Shown: positions 35,891-45,000, counted from the first letter of the stretch. The stretch: DNA of 64,000 nucleotides from Hydractinia symbiolongicarpus (GCF_029227915.1 NC_079881.1:9858001-9922000), one strand, 5' to 3'. Translations and numbers: made by a program. Notes: generated by a model from the letters alone, not told the origin.

Positions 35891-35963
35891 TGATTCCGCC
35901 CGAGCTCGAACCGCGGACCTTGCGCGTGTGAAGCGCACGTGATAACCGCTACACTACGTAATC
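35891..35963 (-). tRNA. tRNA-Val(CAC) U58
   Basis: v2 with C50G. Confidence 0.7.
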
Positions 35964-36054
35964 CAATGAATTTTGAAACCTATGACGAAGGGAAGCAATA
36001 CAAGGCTAAATAAGCTAGAAAAAAAAGCAAAAACATGTCCCTTGTTAGTTGCCA

Positions 36055-36127
36055 TACCCCGTTGTGTAGTGGTTATCACGTGCGCTTTACACGCGCAAGG
36101 TCCCCGGTTCGAGCCCGGGCGGAATCA
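36055..36127 (+). tRNA. tRNA-Val(TAC) U59, G1 lost
   Basis: G1T, T3C and T4C, as in U53. Confidence 0.62.
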
Positions 36128-36167
36128 TTGATGTTTCCGCGAAGCGAACCTCGGAAGAGCCTCTGTA

Positions 36168-36239
36168 GGTTCCATGGTGTAATGGTTAGCACTCAGGACT
36201 CTGAATCCTGCGATCCGAGTTCAAGTCTCGGTGGAACCT
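36168..36239 (+). tRNA. tRNA-Gln(CTG) U59
   Basis: Consensus copy. Confidence 0.94.
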
Positions 36240-36370
36240 GTGCCGTTATTTGTGCCTCGGAAACACCTATTGGGCGTTTGGAAGCAACGGCACTTCAAAT
36301 ATTTTAGTCATTTGCAAGAAGACATTGTAATAACAACGTTCTTCTGAAATGCATCGGATTAGGGCACAGT

Positions 36371-36443
36371 GCCTTGTTAGCGCAGTAGGCAGCACGTCAG
36401 TCTCATAATCTGAAGATCGAGAGTTTGATCCTCACACAGGGCA
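36371..36443 (+). tRNA. tRNA-Met(CAT) U59, degenerate
   Basis: Type e with C56T. Confidence 0.66.
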
Positions 36444-36507
36444 AGGCTTTTAAAAGCCGCAGTGGGTCAAATGTTTGACGCCTATTAATAAACTAGCAAC
36501 TCAACAA

Positions 36508-36580
36508 TGATTTCGCCCGAGCTCGAACCGAGAACTTTGCGCGTGTGAAGCGCACGTGATAACCGCTACACTACGTAATC
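36508..36580 (-). tRNA. tRNA-Val(CAC) U59, degenerate
   Basis: A5-A68 mismatch. Confidence 0.65.
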
Positions 36581-36671
36581 CAATGAATTTTGGAACCTAT
36601 GACGAAGGAAAGCAATACAAGGCTAAAATAGCTAGAGAAAAAAGCAAAAACATGTCGCTTGTTAGTTGCCA

Positions 36672-36744
36672 GATTCCGTAGTGTAGTGGTTATCACGTGC
36701 GCTTTACACGCGCAAGGTCCCCGGTTCGAGCCCGGGCGGAATCA
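36672..36744 (+). tRNA. tRNA-Val(TAC) U60
   Basis: Consensus copy. Confidence 0.94.
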
Positions 36745-36784
36745 TTGATGTTTCCGCGAAGCGAACCTCGGAAGAGCCTCTGTA

Positions 36785-36856
36785 GGTTCCATGGTGTAAT
36801 GGTTAGCACTCAGGACTCTGAATCTTGCGATCCGAGTTCAAGTCTCGGTGGAACCT
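36785..36856 (+). tRNA. tRNA-Gln(CTG) U60
   Basis: G29-T41 wobble. Confidence 0.9.
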
Positions 36857-36987
36857 GTGCCGTTATTTGTGCCTCGGAAGCACCTATTGGGCGTTTGGAA
36901 ACAACGGCATTTCAAATATTTTAGTCATTTGCAAGAAGACATTGTAATAACAACGTTCTTCTGAAATGCATCGGATTAGGGCACAGT

Positions 36988-37060
36988 GCCTTGTTAGCGC
37001 ATTAGGCAGCACGTCAGTCTCATAATCTGAAGGTCGAGAGTTCGATCCTCACACAGGGCA
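36988..37060 (+). tRNA. tRNA-Met(CAT) U60
   Basis: Type f. Confidence 0.75.
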
Positions 37061-37124
37061 AGGCTTTTAAAAGCCGCAGTGAGTCAAATGTTTGACGCCT
37101 ATTACAAAACTAGCAACTCAACAA

Positions 37125-37197
37125 TGATTCCGCCCGAGCTCGAACCGGGAACCTTGCGCGTGTGAAGCACACGTGATATCCGCTACACTACGTAATC
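37125..37197 (-). tRNA. tRNA-Val(CAC) U60
   Basis: As U54. Confidence 0.7.
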
Positions 37198-37288
37198 CAA
37201 TGAATTTTGGAACCTATGACGAAGAAAAGCAATACAAGGCTAAAATAGCTAGAGAAAAAAGCAAAAACATGTCGCTTGTTAGTTGCCA

Positions 37289-37361
37289 GATTTCGTAGTG
37301 TAGTGGATATCACGTGCGCTTTACACGCGCAAGGTCCCCGGTTCGAGCCCGGGCGGAATCA
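37289..37361 (+). tRNA. tRNA-Val(TAC) U61
   Basis: T5-G68 wobble and a D-loop change. Confidence 0.86.
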
Positions 37362-37401
37362 TTGATGTTTCCGCGAAGCGAACCTCGGAAGAGCCTCTGT
37401 A

Positions 37402-37473
37402 GGTTCCATGGTGTAAAGGTTAGCACTCAGGACTCTGAATCTTGCGATCCGAGTTCAAGTCTCAGTGGAACCT
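37402..37473 (+). tRNA. tRNA-Gln(CTG) U61
   Basis: As U43: C50-A64. Confidence 0.8.
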
Positions 37474-37604
37474 GTGCCGTTATTTGTGCCTCGGAAGCAC
37501 CTATTAGGCGTTTGGAAGCAACGGCACTTCAAATATTTTAGTCATTTGCAAGAAGACATTGTAATAACAACGTTCTTCTGAAATGCATCGGATTAGGGCA
37601 CACT

Positions 37605-37677
37605 GCCTTGTTAGCGCAGTAGGCAGCGCGTCAGTCTCATAATCTGAAGGTCGTGAGTTCGATCCTCACACAGGGCA
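37605..37677 (+). tRNA. tRNA-Met(CAT) U61
   Basis: Consensus copy. Confidence 0.94.
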
Positions 37678-37741
37678 AGGCTTTTAAAAGCCGCAGTGAA
37701 TCAAATGTTTGACGCCTATTACAAAACTAGCAACTCAACAA

Positions 37742-37814
37742 TTATTCCGCCCGGGCTCGAACCGGGGACCTTGCGTGTGTGAAGCGCACGTGATAACCGC
37801 TACACTACGTAATC
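37742..37814 (-). tRNA. tRNA-Val(CAC) U61, degenerate
   Basis: As U43. Confidence 0.68.
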
Positions 37815-37905
37815 CAATGAATTTTGGAACCTATGACGAAGGAAAGCAATGCAAGGCTAAAATAGCTAGAGAAAAAAGCACAAACATGTCGCTTGTTAGT
37901 TGCCA

Positions 37906-37978
37906 GATTCCGTAGTGTAGTGGTTATCACGTGCGCTTTACACGCGCAAGGTCCCCGGTTCGAGCCCGGGCGGAATCA
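37906..37978 (+). tRNA. tRNA-Val(TAC) U62
   Basis: Consensus copy. Confidence 0.94.
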
Positions 37979-38018
37979 TTGATGTTTCCGCGAAGCGAAC
38001 CTCGGAAGAGCCTCTGTA

Positions 38019-38090
38019 GGTTCCATGGTGTAATGGTTAGCACTCAGGACTCTGAATCTTGCGGTCCGAGTTCAAGTCTCGGTGGAACCT
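38019..38090 (+). tRNA. tRNA-Gln(CTG) U62
   Basis: G29-T41 wobble. Confidence 0.9.
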
Positions 38091-38221
38091 GTGCCGTTAT
38101 TTGTCCCTCGGAAGCACTTATTGGGCGTTTGGAAGCAACGGCACTTCAAATATTTTAGTCATTTGCAAGAAGACATTGTAATAACAATGTTCTTCTGAAA
38201 TGCATCGGAATAGGGCATAGG

Positions 38222-38294
38222 GCCTTGTTAGCGCAGTAGGCAGCGCGTCAGTCTCATAATCTGAAGGTCGTGAGTTTGATCCTCACACAGGGCA
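38222..38294 (+). tRNA. tRNA-Met(CAT) U62
   Basis: C56T. Confidence 0.78.
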
Positions 38295-38358
38295 AGGCTT
38301 TTAAAAGCCGCAGTGAATCAAATGTTTGACGCCTATTACAAAACTAGCAACTCAACAA

Positions 38359-38431
38359 TGATTCCGCCCGATCTCGAACCGGGGACCTTGCGCGTGTGAG
38401 GCGCACGGGATAACCGCTACACTACGTAATC
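38359..38431 (-). tRNA. tRNA-Val(CAC) U62
   Basis: As U44. Confidence 0.74.
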
Positions 38432-38522
38432 CAATGAATTTTGGAACCTATGACGAAGGAAAGCAATACAAGGCCAAAATAGCTAGAGAAAAAAGCAAAA
38501 ACATGTCGCTTGTTAGTTGCCA

Positions 38523-38595
38523 TACTCCGTTGTGTAGTGGTTATCACGTGCGCTTTACACGCGCAAGGTCCCCGGTTCGAGCCCGGGCGGAATCA
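38523..38595 (+). tRNA. tRNA-Val(TAC) U63, G1 lost
   Basis: G1T and T3C. Confidence 0.68.
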
Positions 38596-38635
38596 TTGAT
38601 GTTTCCGCGAAGCGAACCTCGGAAGAGCCTCTGTA

Positions 38636-38706
38636 GGTTCCATGGTGTATGGTTAGCACTCAGGACTCTGAATCCTGCGATCCCAGTTCAAGTCTTGGTG
38701 GAACCT
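38636..38706 (+). tRNA. tRNA-Gln(CTG) U63, 71 nt degenerate
   Basis: D-loop deletion; C51-T63. Confidence 0.62.
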
Positions 38707-38837
38707 GTGCCGTTATTTGTGCCTCGGAAGCACCTATTGGGCGTTTGGAAGCAACGGCACTTCAAATATTTTAGTCATTTGCAAGAAGACATTGTAATAA
38801 CAACGTTCTTCTGAAATGCATCGGATTAGGGCACAGT

Positions 38838-38910
38838 GCCTTGTTAGCGCAGTAGGCAGCGCGTCAGTCTCATAATCTGAAGGTCGTGAGTTCGATCCTC
38901 ACACAGGGCA
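38838..38910 (+). tRNA. tRNA-Met(CAT) U63
   Basis: Consensus copy. Confidence 0.94.
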
Positions 38911-38974
38911 AGGCTTTTAAAAGCCGCAGTGAATCAAATGTTTGACGCCTATTACAAAACTAGCAACTCAACAA

Positions 38975-39047
38975 TGATTCCGCCCGAGCTCGAACCGCGT
39001 ACCTTGCGCGTGTGAAGCGCACGTGATAACCGCTACACTACGTAATC
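38975..39047 (-). tRNA. tRNA-Val(CAC) U63
   Basis: v2 with C48A and C50G. Confidence 0.68.
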
Positions 39048-39138
39048 CAATGAATTTTGAAACCTATGACGAAGGGAAGCAATACAAGGCTAAATAAGCT
39101 AGAGAAAAAAGCAAAAACATGTCGCTTGTTAGTTGCCA

Positions 39139-39211
39139 TACTCCGTTGTGTAGTGGTTATCACGTGCGCTTTACACGCGCAAGGTCCCCGGTTCGAGCCC
39201 GGGCGGAATCA
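39139..39211 (+). tRNA. tRNA-Val(TAC) U64, G1 lost
   Basis: G1T and T3C. Confidence 0.68.
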
Positions 39212-39251
39212 TTGATGTTTCTGCGAAGCGAACCTCGGAAGAGCCTCTGTA

Positions 39252-39323
39252 GGTTCCATGGTGTAATGGTTAGCACTCAGGACTCTGAATCCTGCGATCC
39301 GAGTTCAAGTCTCGGTGGAACCT
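39252..39323 (+). tRNA. tRNA-Gln(CTG) U64
   Basis: Consensus copy. Confidence 0.94.
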
Positions 39324-39453
39324 GTGCCGTTATTTGTGCCTCGGAAACACCTATTGGGCGTTTGGAAGCAACGGCACTTCAAATATTTTAGTCATTTGCA
39401 AGAAGACATTGTAATAAAACGTTCTTCTGAAATGCATCGGATTAGGGCACAGT

Positions 39454-39526
39454 GCCTTGTTAGCGCAGTAGGCAGCACGTCAGTCTCATAATCTGAAGAT
39501 CGAGAGTTTGATCCTCACACAGGGCA
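39454..39526 (+). tRNA. tRNA-Met(CAT) U64, degenerate
   Basis: Type e with C56T. Confidence 0.66.
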
Positions 39527-39590
39527 AGGTTTTTAAAAGCCGCAGTGGGTCAAATGTTTGACGCCTATTACAAAACTAGCAACTCAACAA

Positions 39591-39663
39591 TGATTTCGCC
39601 CGAGCTCGAACCGAGAACTTTGCGCGTGTGAAGCGCACGTGATAACCGCTACACTACGTAATC
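39591..39663 (-). tRNA. tRNA-Val(CAC) U64, degenerate
   Basis: A5-A68 mismatch. Confidence 0.65.
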
Positions 39664-39754
39664 CAATGAATTTTGGAACCTATGACGAAGGAAAGCAATA
39701 CAAGGCTAAAATAGCTAGAGAAAAAAGCAAAAACATGTCGCTTGTTAGTTGCCA

Positions 39755-39827
39755 GATTCTGTAGTGTAGTGGTTATCACGTGCGCTTTACACGCGCAAGG
39801 TCCCCGGTTCGAGCCCGGGCGGAATCA
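39755..39827 (+). tRNA. tRNA-Val(TAC) U65
   Basis: T6-G67 wobble. Confidence 0.9.
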
Positions 39828-39867
39828 TTGATGTTTCCGCGAAGCGAACCTCGGAAGAGCCTCTGTA

Positions 39868-39939
39868 GGTTCCATGGTGTAATGGTTAGCACTCAGGACT
39901 CTGAATCTTGCGATCCGAGTTCAAGTCTCGGTGGAACCT
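39868..39939 (+). tRNA. tRNA-Gln(CTG) U65
   Basis: G29-T41 wobble. Confidence 0.9.
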
Positions 39940-40070
39940 GTGCCGTTATTTGTGCCTCGGAAGCACCTATTGGGCGTTTGGAAACAACGGCATTTCAAAT
40001 ATTTTAGTCATTTGCAAGAAGACATTGTAATAACAACGTTCTTCTGAAATGCATCGGATTAGGGCACAGT

Positions 40071-40143
40071 GCCTTGTTAGCGCATTAGGCAGCACGTCAG
40101 TCTCACAATCTGAAGGTCGAGAGTTCGATCCTCACACAGGGCA
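40071..40143 (+). tRNA. tRNA-Met body with CAC (Val) anticodon, U65
   Basis: The loop is CTCACAA, so T36 has become C. The body is type f Met. CAC reads the Val codon GTG. Confidence 0.74.
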
Positions 40144-40207
40144 AGGCTTTTAAAAGCCGCAGTGAGTCAAATGTTTGACGCCTATTACAAAACTAGCAAC
40201 TCAACAA

Positions 40208-40280
40208 TGATTCCGCCCGAGCTCGAACCGAGAACCTTGCGCGTGTGAAGCACACGTGATATCCGCTACACTACGTAATC
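40208..40280 (-). tRNA. tRNA-Val(CAC) U65, degenerate
   Basis: As U25: T50-G64 and A5-G68. Confidence 0.68.
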
Positions 40281-40371
40281 CAATGAATTTTGGAACCTAT
40301 GACGAAGAAAAGCAATACAAGGCTAAAATAGCTAGAGAAAAAAGCAAAAACATGTCGCTTGTTAGTTGCCA

Positions 40372-40444
40372 GATTTCGTAGTGTAGTGGATATCACGTGC
40401 GCTTTACACGCGCAAGGTCCCCGGTTCGAGCCCGGGCGGAATCA
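40372..40444 (+). tRNA. tRNA-Val(TAC) U66
   Basis: T5-G68 wobble. Confidence 0.86.
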
Positions 40445-40484
40445 TTGATGTTTCCGCGAAGCGAACCTCGGAAGAACCTCTGTA

Positions 40485-40556
40485 GGTTCCATGGTGTAAA
40501 GGTTAGCACTCAGGACTCTGAATCTTGCGATCCGAGTTCAAGTCTCAGTGGAACCT
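40485..40556 (+). tRNA. tRNA-Gln(CTG) U66
   Basis: G29-T41 wobble; C50-A64. Confidence 0.8.
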
Positions 40557-40687
40557 GTGCCGTTATTTGTGCCTCGGAAACACCTATTGGGCGTTTGGAA
40601 GCAACGGCACTTCAAATATTTTAGTCATTTGCAAGAAGACATTGTAATAACAACGTTCTTCTGAAATGCATCGGATTAGGGCACAGT

Positions 40688-40760
40688 GCCTTGTTAGCGC
40701 AGTTGGCAGCACGTCAGTCTCATAATATGAAGGTCGTGAGTTCGATCCTCACACAGGGCA
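40688..40760 (+). tRNA. tRNA-Met(CAT) U66
   Basis: C11-A24 and a C40A mismatch. Confidence 0.75.
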
Positions 40761-40824
40761 AGGCTTTTAAAAGCCGCAGTGAATCAAATGTTTGACGCCT
40801 ATTAAAAAACTAGCAACTCAACAA

Positions 40825-40897
40825 TGATTCCGCCCGGGCTCGAACCGGGGACCTTGCGCGTGTGAAGCGCACGTGATAACCGCTACACTACGGAATC
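40825..40897 (-). tRNA. tRNA-Val(CAC) U66
   Basis: v1. Confidence 0.94.
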
Positions 40898-40988
40898 TAA
40901 TGAAATTTGGAACCGATGACAGAGGAAAGCAATACAAGGCTAAAATAGCTAGAGAAAAAAGCAAAAACATGTCTCTTGTTAGTTGCCA

Positions 40989-41061
40989 GATTCCGTAGTG
41001 TAGTGGTTATCACGTGCGCTTTACACGCGCAAGGTCCCCGGTTCGAGCCCGGGCGGAATCA
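40989..41061 (+). tRNA. tRNA-Val(TAC) U67
   Basis: Consensus copy. The downstream spacer reads GATGTTTTCG, a rare T4 between Val and Gln. Confidence 0.94.
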
Positions 41062-41101
41062 TTGATGTTTTCGCGAAGCGAACCTCGGAAGAGCCTCTGT
41101 A

Positions 41102-41173
41102 GGTTCCATGGTGTAATGGTTAGCACTCAGGACTCTGAATCTTGCGATCCGAGTTCAAGTCTCGGTGGAACCT
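41102..41173 (+). tRNA. tRNA-Gln(CTG) U67
   Basis: G29-T41 wobble. Confidence 0.9.
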
Positions 41174-41304
41174 GTGCCGTTATTTGTGCCTCGGAAGCAC
41201 CTATGGGGCGTTTGGAAGCAACGGCACTTCAAATATTTTAGTCATTTGCAAGAAGACATTGTAATAACAACGTTCTTCTGAAATGCATCGCATTAGGGCA
41301 CAGT

Positions 41305-41377
41305 GCCTTGTTAGCGCAGTAGGCAGCGCGTTAGTCTCATAATCTGAGGGTCGTGAGTTCGATCCTCACACAGGGCA
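41305..41377 (+). tRNA. tRNA-Met(CAT) U67
   Basis: T28-G42 wobble. Confidence 0.88.
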
Positions 41378-41441
41378 AGGCTTTTAAAAGCCGCAGTGAA
41401 TCAAATGTTTGACGCCTATTACAAAACTAGCAACTCAACAA

Positions 41442-41513
41442 TGATTCCGCCGGGCTCGAACCGGGGACCTTGGGCGTGTGAAGCGCATGTGATAACCGCT
41501 ACACTACGGAATC
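41442..41513 (-). tRNA. tRNA-Val(CAC) U67, 72 nt degenerate
   Basis: One base lost from the 3' T-stem strand, as in U27, plus an anticodon-stem mismatch. Confidence 0.66.
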
Positions 41514-41604
41514 CAATGAATTTTGGAACCGATGACGAAAGAAAGCAATACAAGGCTAAAATAGCTAGAGAAAAAAGCAAAAACATGTCGCTTGTTAGTT
41601 GCCA

Positions 41605-41677
41605 GATTCCGTAGTGTAGTGGTTATCACGTGCGCTTAACACGCGCAAGGTCCCCGGTTCGAGCCCGGGCGGAATCA
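41605..41677 (+). tRNA. tRNA-Val(AAC) U68
   Basis: Loop TTAACAC; stems paired. Confidence 0.93.
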
Positions 41678-41717
41678 TTGATGTTTTCGCGAAGCGAACC
41701 TCGGAAGAGCCTCTGTA

Positions 41718-41789
41718 GGTTCCATGGTGTAATGGTTAGCACTCAGGACTCTGAATCTTGCGATCCGAGTTCAAGTCTCGGTGGAACCT
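41718..41789 (+). tRNA. tRNA-Gln(CTG) U68
   Basis: G29-T41 wobble. Confidence 0.9.
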
Positions 41790-41920
41790 GTGCCGTTATT
41801 TGTGCCTCGGAAGCACCTATGGGGCGTTTGGAAGCAACGGCACTTCAAATATTTTAGTCATTTGCAAGAAGACATTGTAATAACAACGTTCTTCTGAAAT
41901 GCATCGCATTAGGGCACAGT

Positions 41921-41993
41921 GCCTTGTTAGCGCAGTAGGCAGCGCCTCAGTCTCATAATCTGAAGGTCGTGAGTGCGATCCTTACACAGGGCA
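41921..41993 (+). tRNA. tRNA-Met(CAT) U68
   Basis: Type c plus T55G in the B box. Confidence 0.7.
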
Positions 41994-42057
41994 AGGCTTT
42001 TAAAAGCCGCAGTGAATCAAATGTTTGACGCCTATTACAAAACTAGCAACTCAACAA

Positions 42058-42129
42058 TGATTCCGCCCGGGCTCGAACCGGGACCTTGCGCGTGTGAAGC
42101 GCACGTGATAACCGCTACACTACGGAATC
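42058..42129 (-). tRNA. tRNA-Val(CAC) U68, 72 nt
   Basis: v1s. Confidence 0.9.
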
Positions 42130-42220
42130 CAATGAATTTTGTAACCTATGACGAAGGAAAGCAATACCAGGCTAAAATAGCTAGAGAAAAAAGCAAAAAC
42201 ATGTCGCTTGTTAGTTGCCA

Positions 42221-42293
42221 GATTCCGTAGTGTAGTGGTTATCACGTGCGCTTTACACGCGCAAGGTCCCCGGTTCGAGCCCGGGCGGAATCA
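42221..42293 (+). tRNA. tRNA-Val(TAC) U69
   Basis: Consensus copy. Confidence 0.94.
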
Positions 42294-42333
42294 TTGATGT
42301 TTCCGCGAAGCGAACCTCGGAAGAGCCGCTGTA

Positions 42334-42405
42334 GGTTCCATGGTGTAATGGTTAGCACTCAGGACTCTGAATCCTGCGATCCGTGTTCAAGTCTCGGTGG
42401 AACCT
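42334..42405 (+). tRNA. tRNA-Gln(CTG) U69
   Basis: T52-T62 mismatch. Confidence 0.84.
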
Positions 42406-42536
42406 GTGCCGTTAGTTGTGCCTCAGAAGCACCTATTGGGCGTTTGGAAGCAACGGCACTTCAAATATTTTAGTCATTTGCAAGAAGACATTGTAATAAC
42501 AACGTTCTTCTGAAATGCATCGGATTAGGGCAAAGT

Positions 42537-42609
42537 GCCTTGTTAGCGCAGTAGGCAGCGCCTCAGTCTCATAATCTGAAGGTCGTGAGTTCGATCCTTA
42601 CACAGGGCA
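42537..42609 (+). tRNA. tRNA-Met(CAT) U69
   Basis: Type c. Confidence 0.88.
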
Positions 42610-42673
42610 AGGCTTTTAAAAGCCGCAGTGAATCAAATGTTTGACCCCTATTACAAAACTAGCAACTCAACAA

Positions 42674-42745
42674 TGATTCCGCCCGGGCTCGAACCGGGAC
42701 CTTGCGCGTGTGAAGCGCACGTGATAACCGCTACACTACGGAATC
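42674..42745 (-). tRNA. tRNA-Val(CAC) U69, 72 nt
   Basis: v1s. Confidence 0.9.
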
Positions 42746-42836
42746 CAATGAATTTTGTAACCTATGACGAAGGAAAGCAATACCAGGCTAAAATAGCTAG
42801 AGAAAAAAGCAAAAACATGTCGCTTGTTAGTTGCCA

Positions 42837-42909
42837 GATTCCGTAGTGTAGTGGTTATCACGTGCGCTTTACACGCGCAAGGTCCCCGGTTCGAGCCCGG
42901 GCGGAATCA
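42837..42909 (+). tRNA. tRNA-Val(TAC) U70
   Basis: Consensus copy. Confidence 0.94.
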
Positions 42910-42949
42910 TTGATGTTTCCGCGAAGCGAACCTCGGAAGATCCTCTGTA

Positions 42950-43021
42950 GGTTCCATGGTGTAATGGTTAGCACTCAGGACTATGAATCCTACGATCCGA
43001 GATCAAGTCTCGGTGGAACCT
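42950..43021 (+). tRNA. tRNA-Gln body with ATG (His) anticodon, U70
   Basis: The loop is CTATGAA, so C34 has become A. G43A and T54A also weaken it, so this may be a decaying copy. Confidence 0.68.
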
Positions 43022-43152
43022 GTGCCGTTATTTGTGCCTCGGAAGCACCTATTGGGCGTTTGGAGGCAACGGCACTTCAAATATTTTAGTCATTTGCAAG
43101 AAGACATTGTAATAACAAAGTTCTTCTGAAATGCATCGGATTAGGGCACATT

Positions 43153-43225
43153 GCCTTGTTAGCGCAGTAGGCAGCGCGTCAGTCTCATAATCTGAAGGTC
43201 GTGAGTTCGATCCTCACACAGGGCT
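43153..43225 (+). tRNA. tRNA-Met(CAT) U70
   Basis: T73. Confidence 0.85.
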
Positions 43226-43288
43226 AGGCTTTTAAAAGCCGCAGTGAATCAAATGTTTGACGCCTTTTACAAAACTAGAACTCAACAA

Positions 43289-43361
43289 TGATTCCGCCCG
43301 GGCTCGAACCGGGGACCTTGCGCGTGTGAAGCGCACGTGATAACCGCTACACTACGTAATC
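43289..43361 (-). tRNA. tRNA-Val(CAC) U70
   Basis: T stem paired; A5-G68 mismatch only. Confidence 0.86.
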
Positions 43362-43452
43362 CAATGAATTTTGGAACCTATGACGAAGGAAAGCAATACA
43401 AGGCTAAAATAGCTAGAGAAAAAAGCAAAAACATGTCGCTTGTTAGTTGCCA

Positions 43453-43525
43453 GATTCCGTAGTGTAGTGGTTATCACGTGCGCTTTACACGCGCAAGGTC
43501 CCCGGTTCGAGCCCAGGCGGAATCA
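43453..43525 (+). tRNA. tRNA-Val(TAC) U71
   Basis: G63A. Confidence 0.88.
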
Positions 43526-43565
43526 TTGATGTTTCCGCGAAGCGAACCTCGGAAGAGCCTCTGTA

Positions 43566-43637
43566 GGTTCCATGGTGTAATGGTTAGCACTCAGGACTCT
43601 GAATCTTGCGATCCGAGTTCAAGTCTCGGTGGACCCT
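43566..43637 (+). tRNA. tRNA-Gln(CTG) U71
   Basis: G29-T41 wobble; A70C. Confidence 0.82.
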
Positions 43638-43768
43638 GTGCCGTTATTTGTGCCTCGGAAGCACCTATTGGGCGTTTGGAAGCAACGGCACTTCAAATAT
43701 TTTAGTCATTTGCAAGAAGACATTGTAATAACAACGTTCTTCTGAAATGCATCGGATTAGGGCACAGT

Positions 43769-43841
43769 GCCTTGTTAGCGCAGTAGGCAGCGCGTCAGTC
43801 TCATAATCTGAAGGTCGTGAGTTCGATCCTCACACAGGGCA
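43769..43841 (+). tRNA. tRNA-Met(CAT) U71
   Basis: Consensus copy. Confidence 0.94.
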
Positions 43842-43905
43842 AGGCTTTTAAAAGCCGCAGTGAATCAAATGTTTGACGCCTATTACAAAACTAGCAACTC
43901 AACAA

Positions 43906-43977
43906 TGATTCCGCCCGGGCTCGAACCGGGACCTTGCGCGTGTGAAGCGCACGTGATAACCGCTACACTACGGAATC
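43906..43977 (-). tRNA. tRNA-Val(CAC) U71, 72 nt
   Basis: v1s. Confidence 0.9.
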
Positions 43978-44068
43978 CAATGAATTTTGTAACCTATGAC
44001 GAAGGAAAGCAATACCAGGCTAAAATAGCTAGAGAAAAAAGCAAAAACATGTCGCTTGTTAGTTGCCA

Positions 44069-44141
44069 GATTCCGTAGTGTAGTGGTTATCACGTGCGCT
44101 TTACACGCGCAAGGTCCCCGGTTCGAGCCCGGGCGGAATCA
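44069..44141 (+). tRNA. tRNA-Val(TAC) U72
   Basis: Consensus copy. Confidence 0.94.
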
Positions 44142-44181
44142 TTGATGTTTCCGCGAAGCGAACCTCGGAAGATCCTCTGTA

Positions 44182-44253
44182 GGTTCCATGGTGTAATGGT
44201 TAGCACTCAGGACTCTGAATCCTACGATCCGAGATCAAGTCTCGGTGGAACCT
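44182..44253 (+). tRNA. tRNA-Gln(CTG) U72
   Basis: G43A and T54A; the normal-anticodon sister of U70. Confidence 0.74.
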
Positions 44254-44384
44254 GTGCCGTTATTTGTGCCTCGGAAGCACCTATTGGGCGTTTGGAGGCA
44301 ACGGCACTTCAAATATTTTAGTCATTTGCAAGAAGACATTGTAATAACAAAGTTCTTCTGAAATGCATCGGATTAGGGCACATT

Positions 44385-44457
44385 GCCTTGTTAGCGCAGT
44401 AGGCAGCGCGTCAGTCTCATAATCTGAAGGTCGTGAGTTCGATCCTCACACAGGGCT
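44385..44457 (+). tRNA. tRNA-Met(CAT) U72
   Basis: T73. Confidence 0.85.
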
Positions 44458-44520
44458 AGGCTTTTAAAAGCCGCAGTGAATCAAATGTTTGACGCCTATT
44501 ACAAAACTAGAACTCAACAA

Positions 44521-44593
44521 TGATTCCGCCCGGGCTCGAACCGGGGACCTTGCGCGTGTGAAGCGCACGTGATAACCGCTACACTACGTAATC
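44521..44593 (-). tRNA. tRNA-Val(CAC) U72
   Basis: A5-G68 only. Confidence 0.86.
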
Positions 44594-44684
44594 CAATGAA
44601 TTTTGGAACCTATGACGAAGGAAAGCAATACAAGGCTAAAATAGCTAGAGAAAAAAGCAAAAACATGTCGCTTGTTAGTTGCCA

Positions 44685-44757
44685 GATTCCGTAGTGTAGT
44701 GGTTATCACGTGCGCTTTACACGCGCAAGGTCCCCGGTTCGAGCCCAGGCGGAATCA
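44685..44757 (+). tRNA. tRNA-Val(TAC) U73
   Basis: G63A. Confidence 0.88.
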
Positions 44758-44797
44758 TTGATGTTTCCGCGAAGCGAACCTCGGAAGAGCCTCTGTA

Positions 44798-44869
44798 GGT
44801 TCCATGGTGTAATGGTTAGCACTCAGAACTCTGAATCTTGCGATCCGAGTTCAAGTCTCGGTGGACCCT
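44798..44869 (+). tRNA. tRNA-Gln(CTG) U73
   Basis: A30-C40 mismatch, G29-T41 wobble and A70C. Confidence 0.74.
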
Positions 44870-45000
44870 GTGCCGTTATTTGTGCCTCGGAAGCACCTAT
44901 TGGGCGTTTGGAAGCAACGGCACTTCAAATATTTTAGTCATTTGCAAGAAGACATTGTAATAACAACGTTCTTCTGAAATGCATCGGATTAGGGCACAGT

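Larger units (their letters stand above)
42221..44659. repeat. Higher-order blocks U69-U73, repeated as U77-U79
   Basis: Offset is 4928 bp (8 units). Inside it, U70-U71 and U72-U73 form a two-unit duplication at 1232 bp. Markers are Gln A52T, Gln T54A and Val(+) G63A. Confidence 0.8.
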
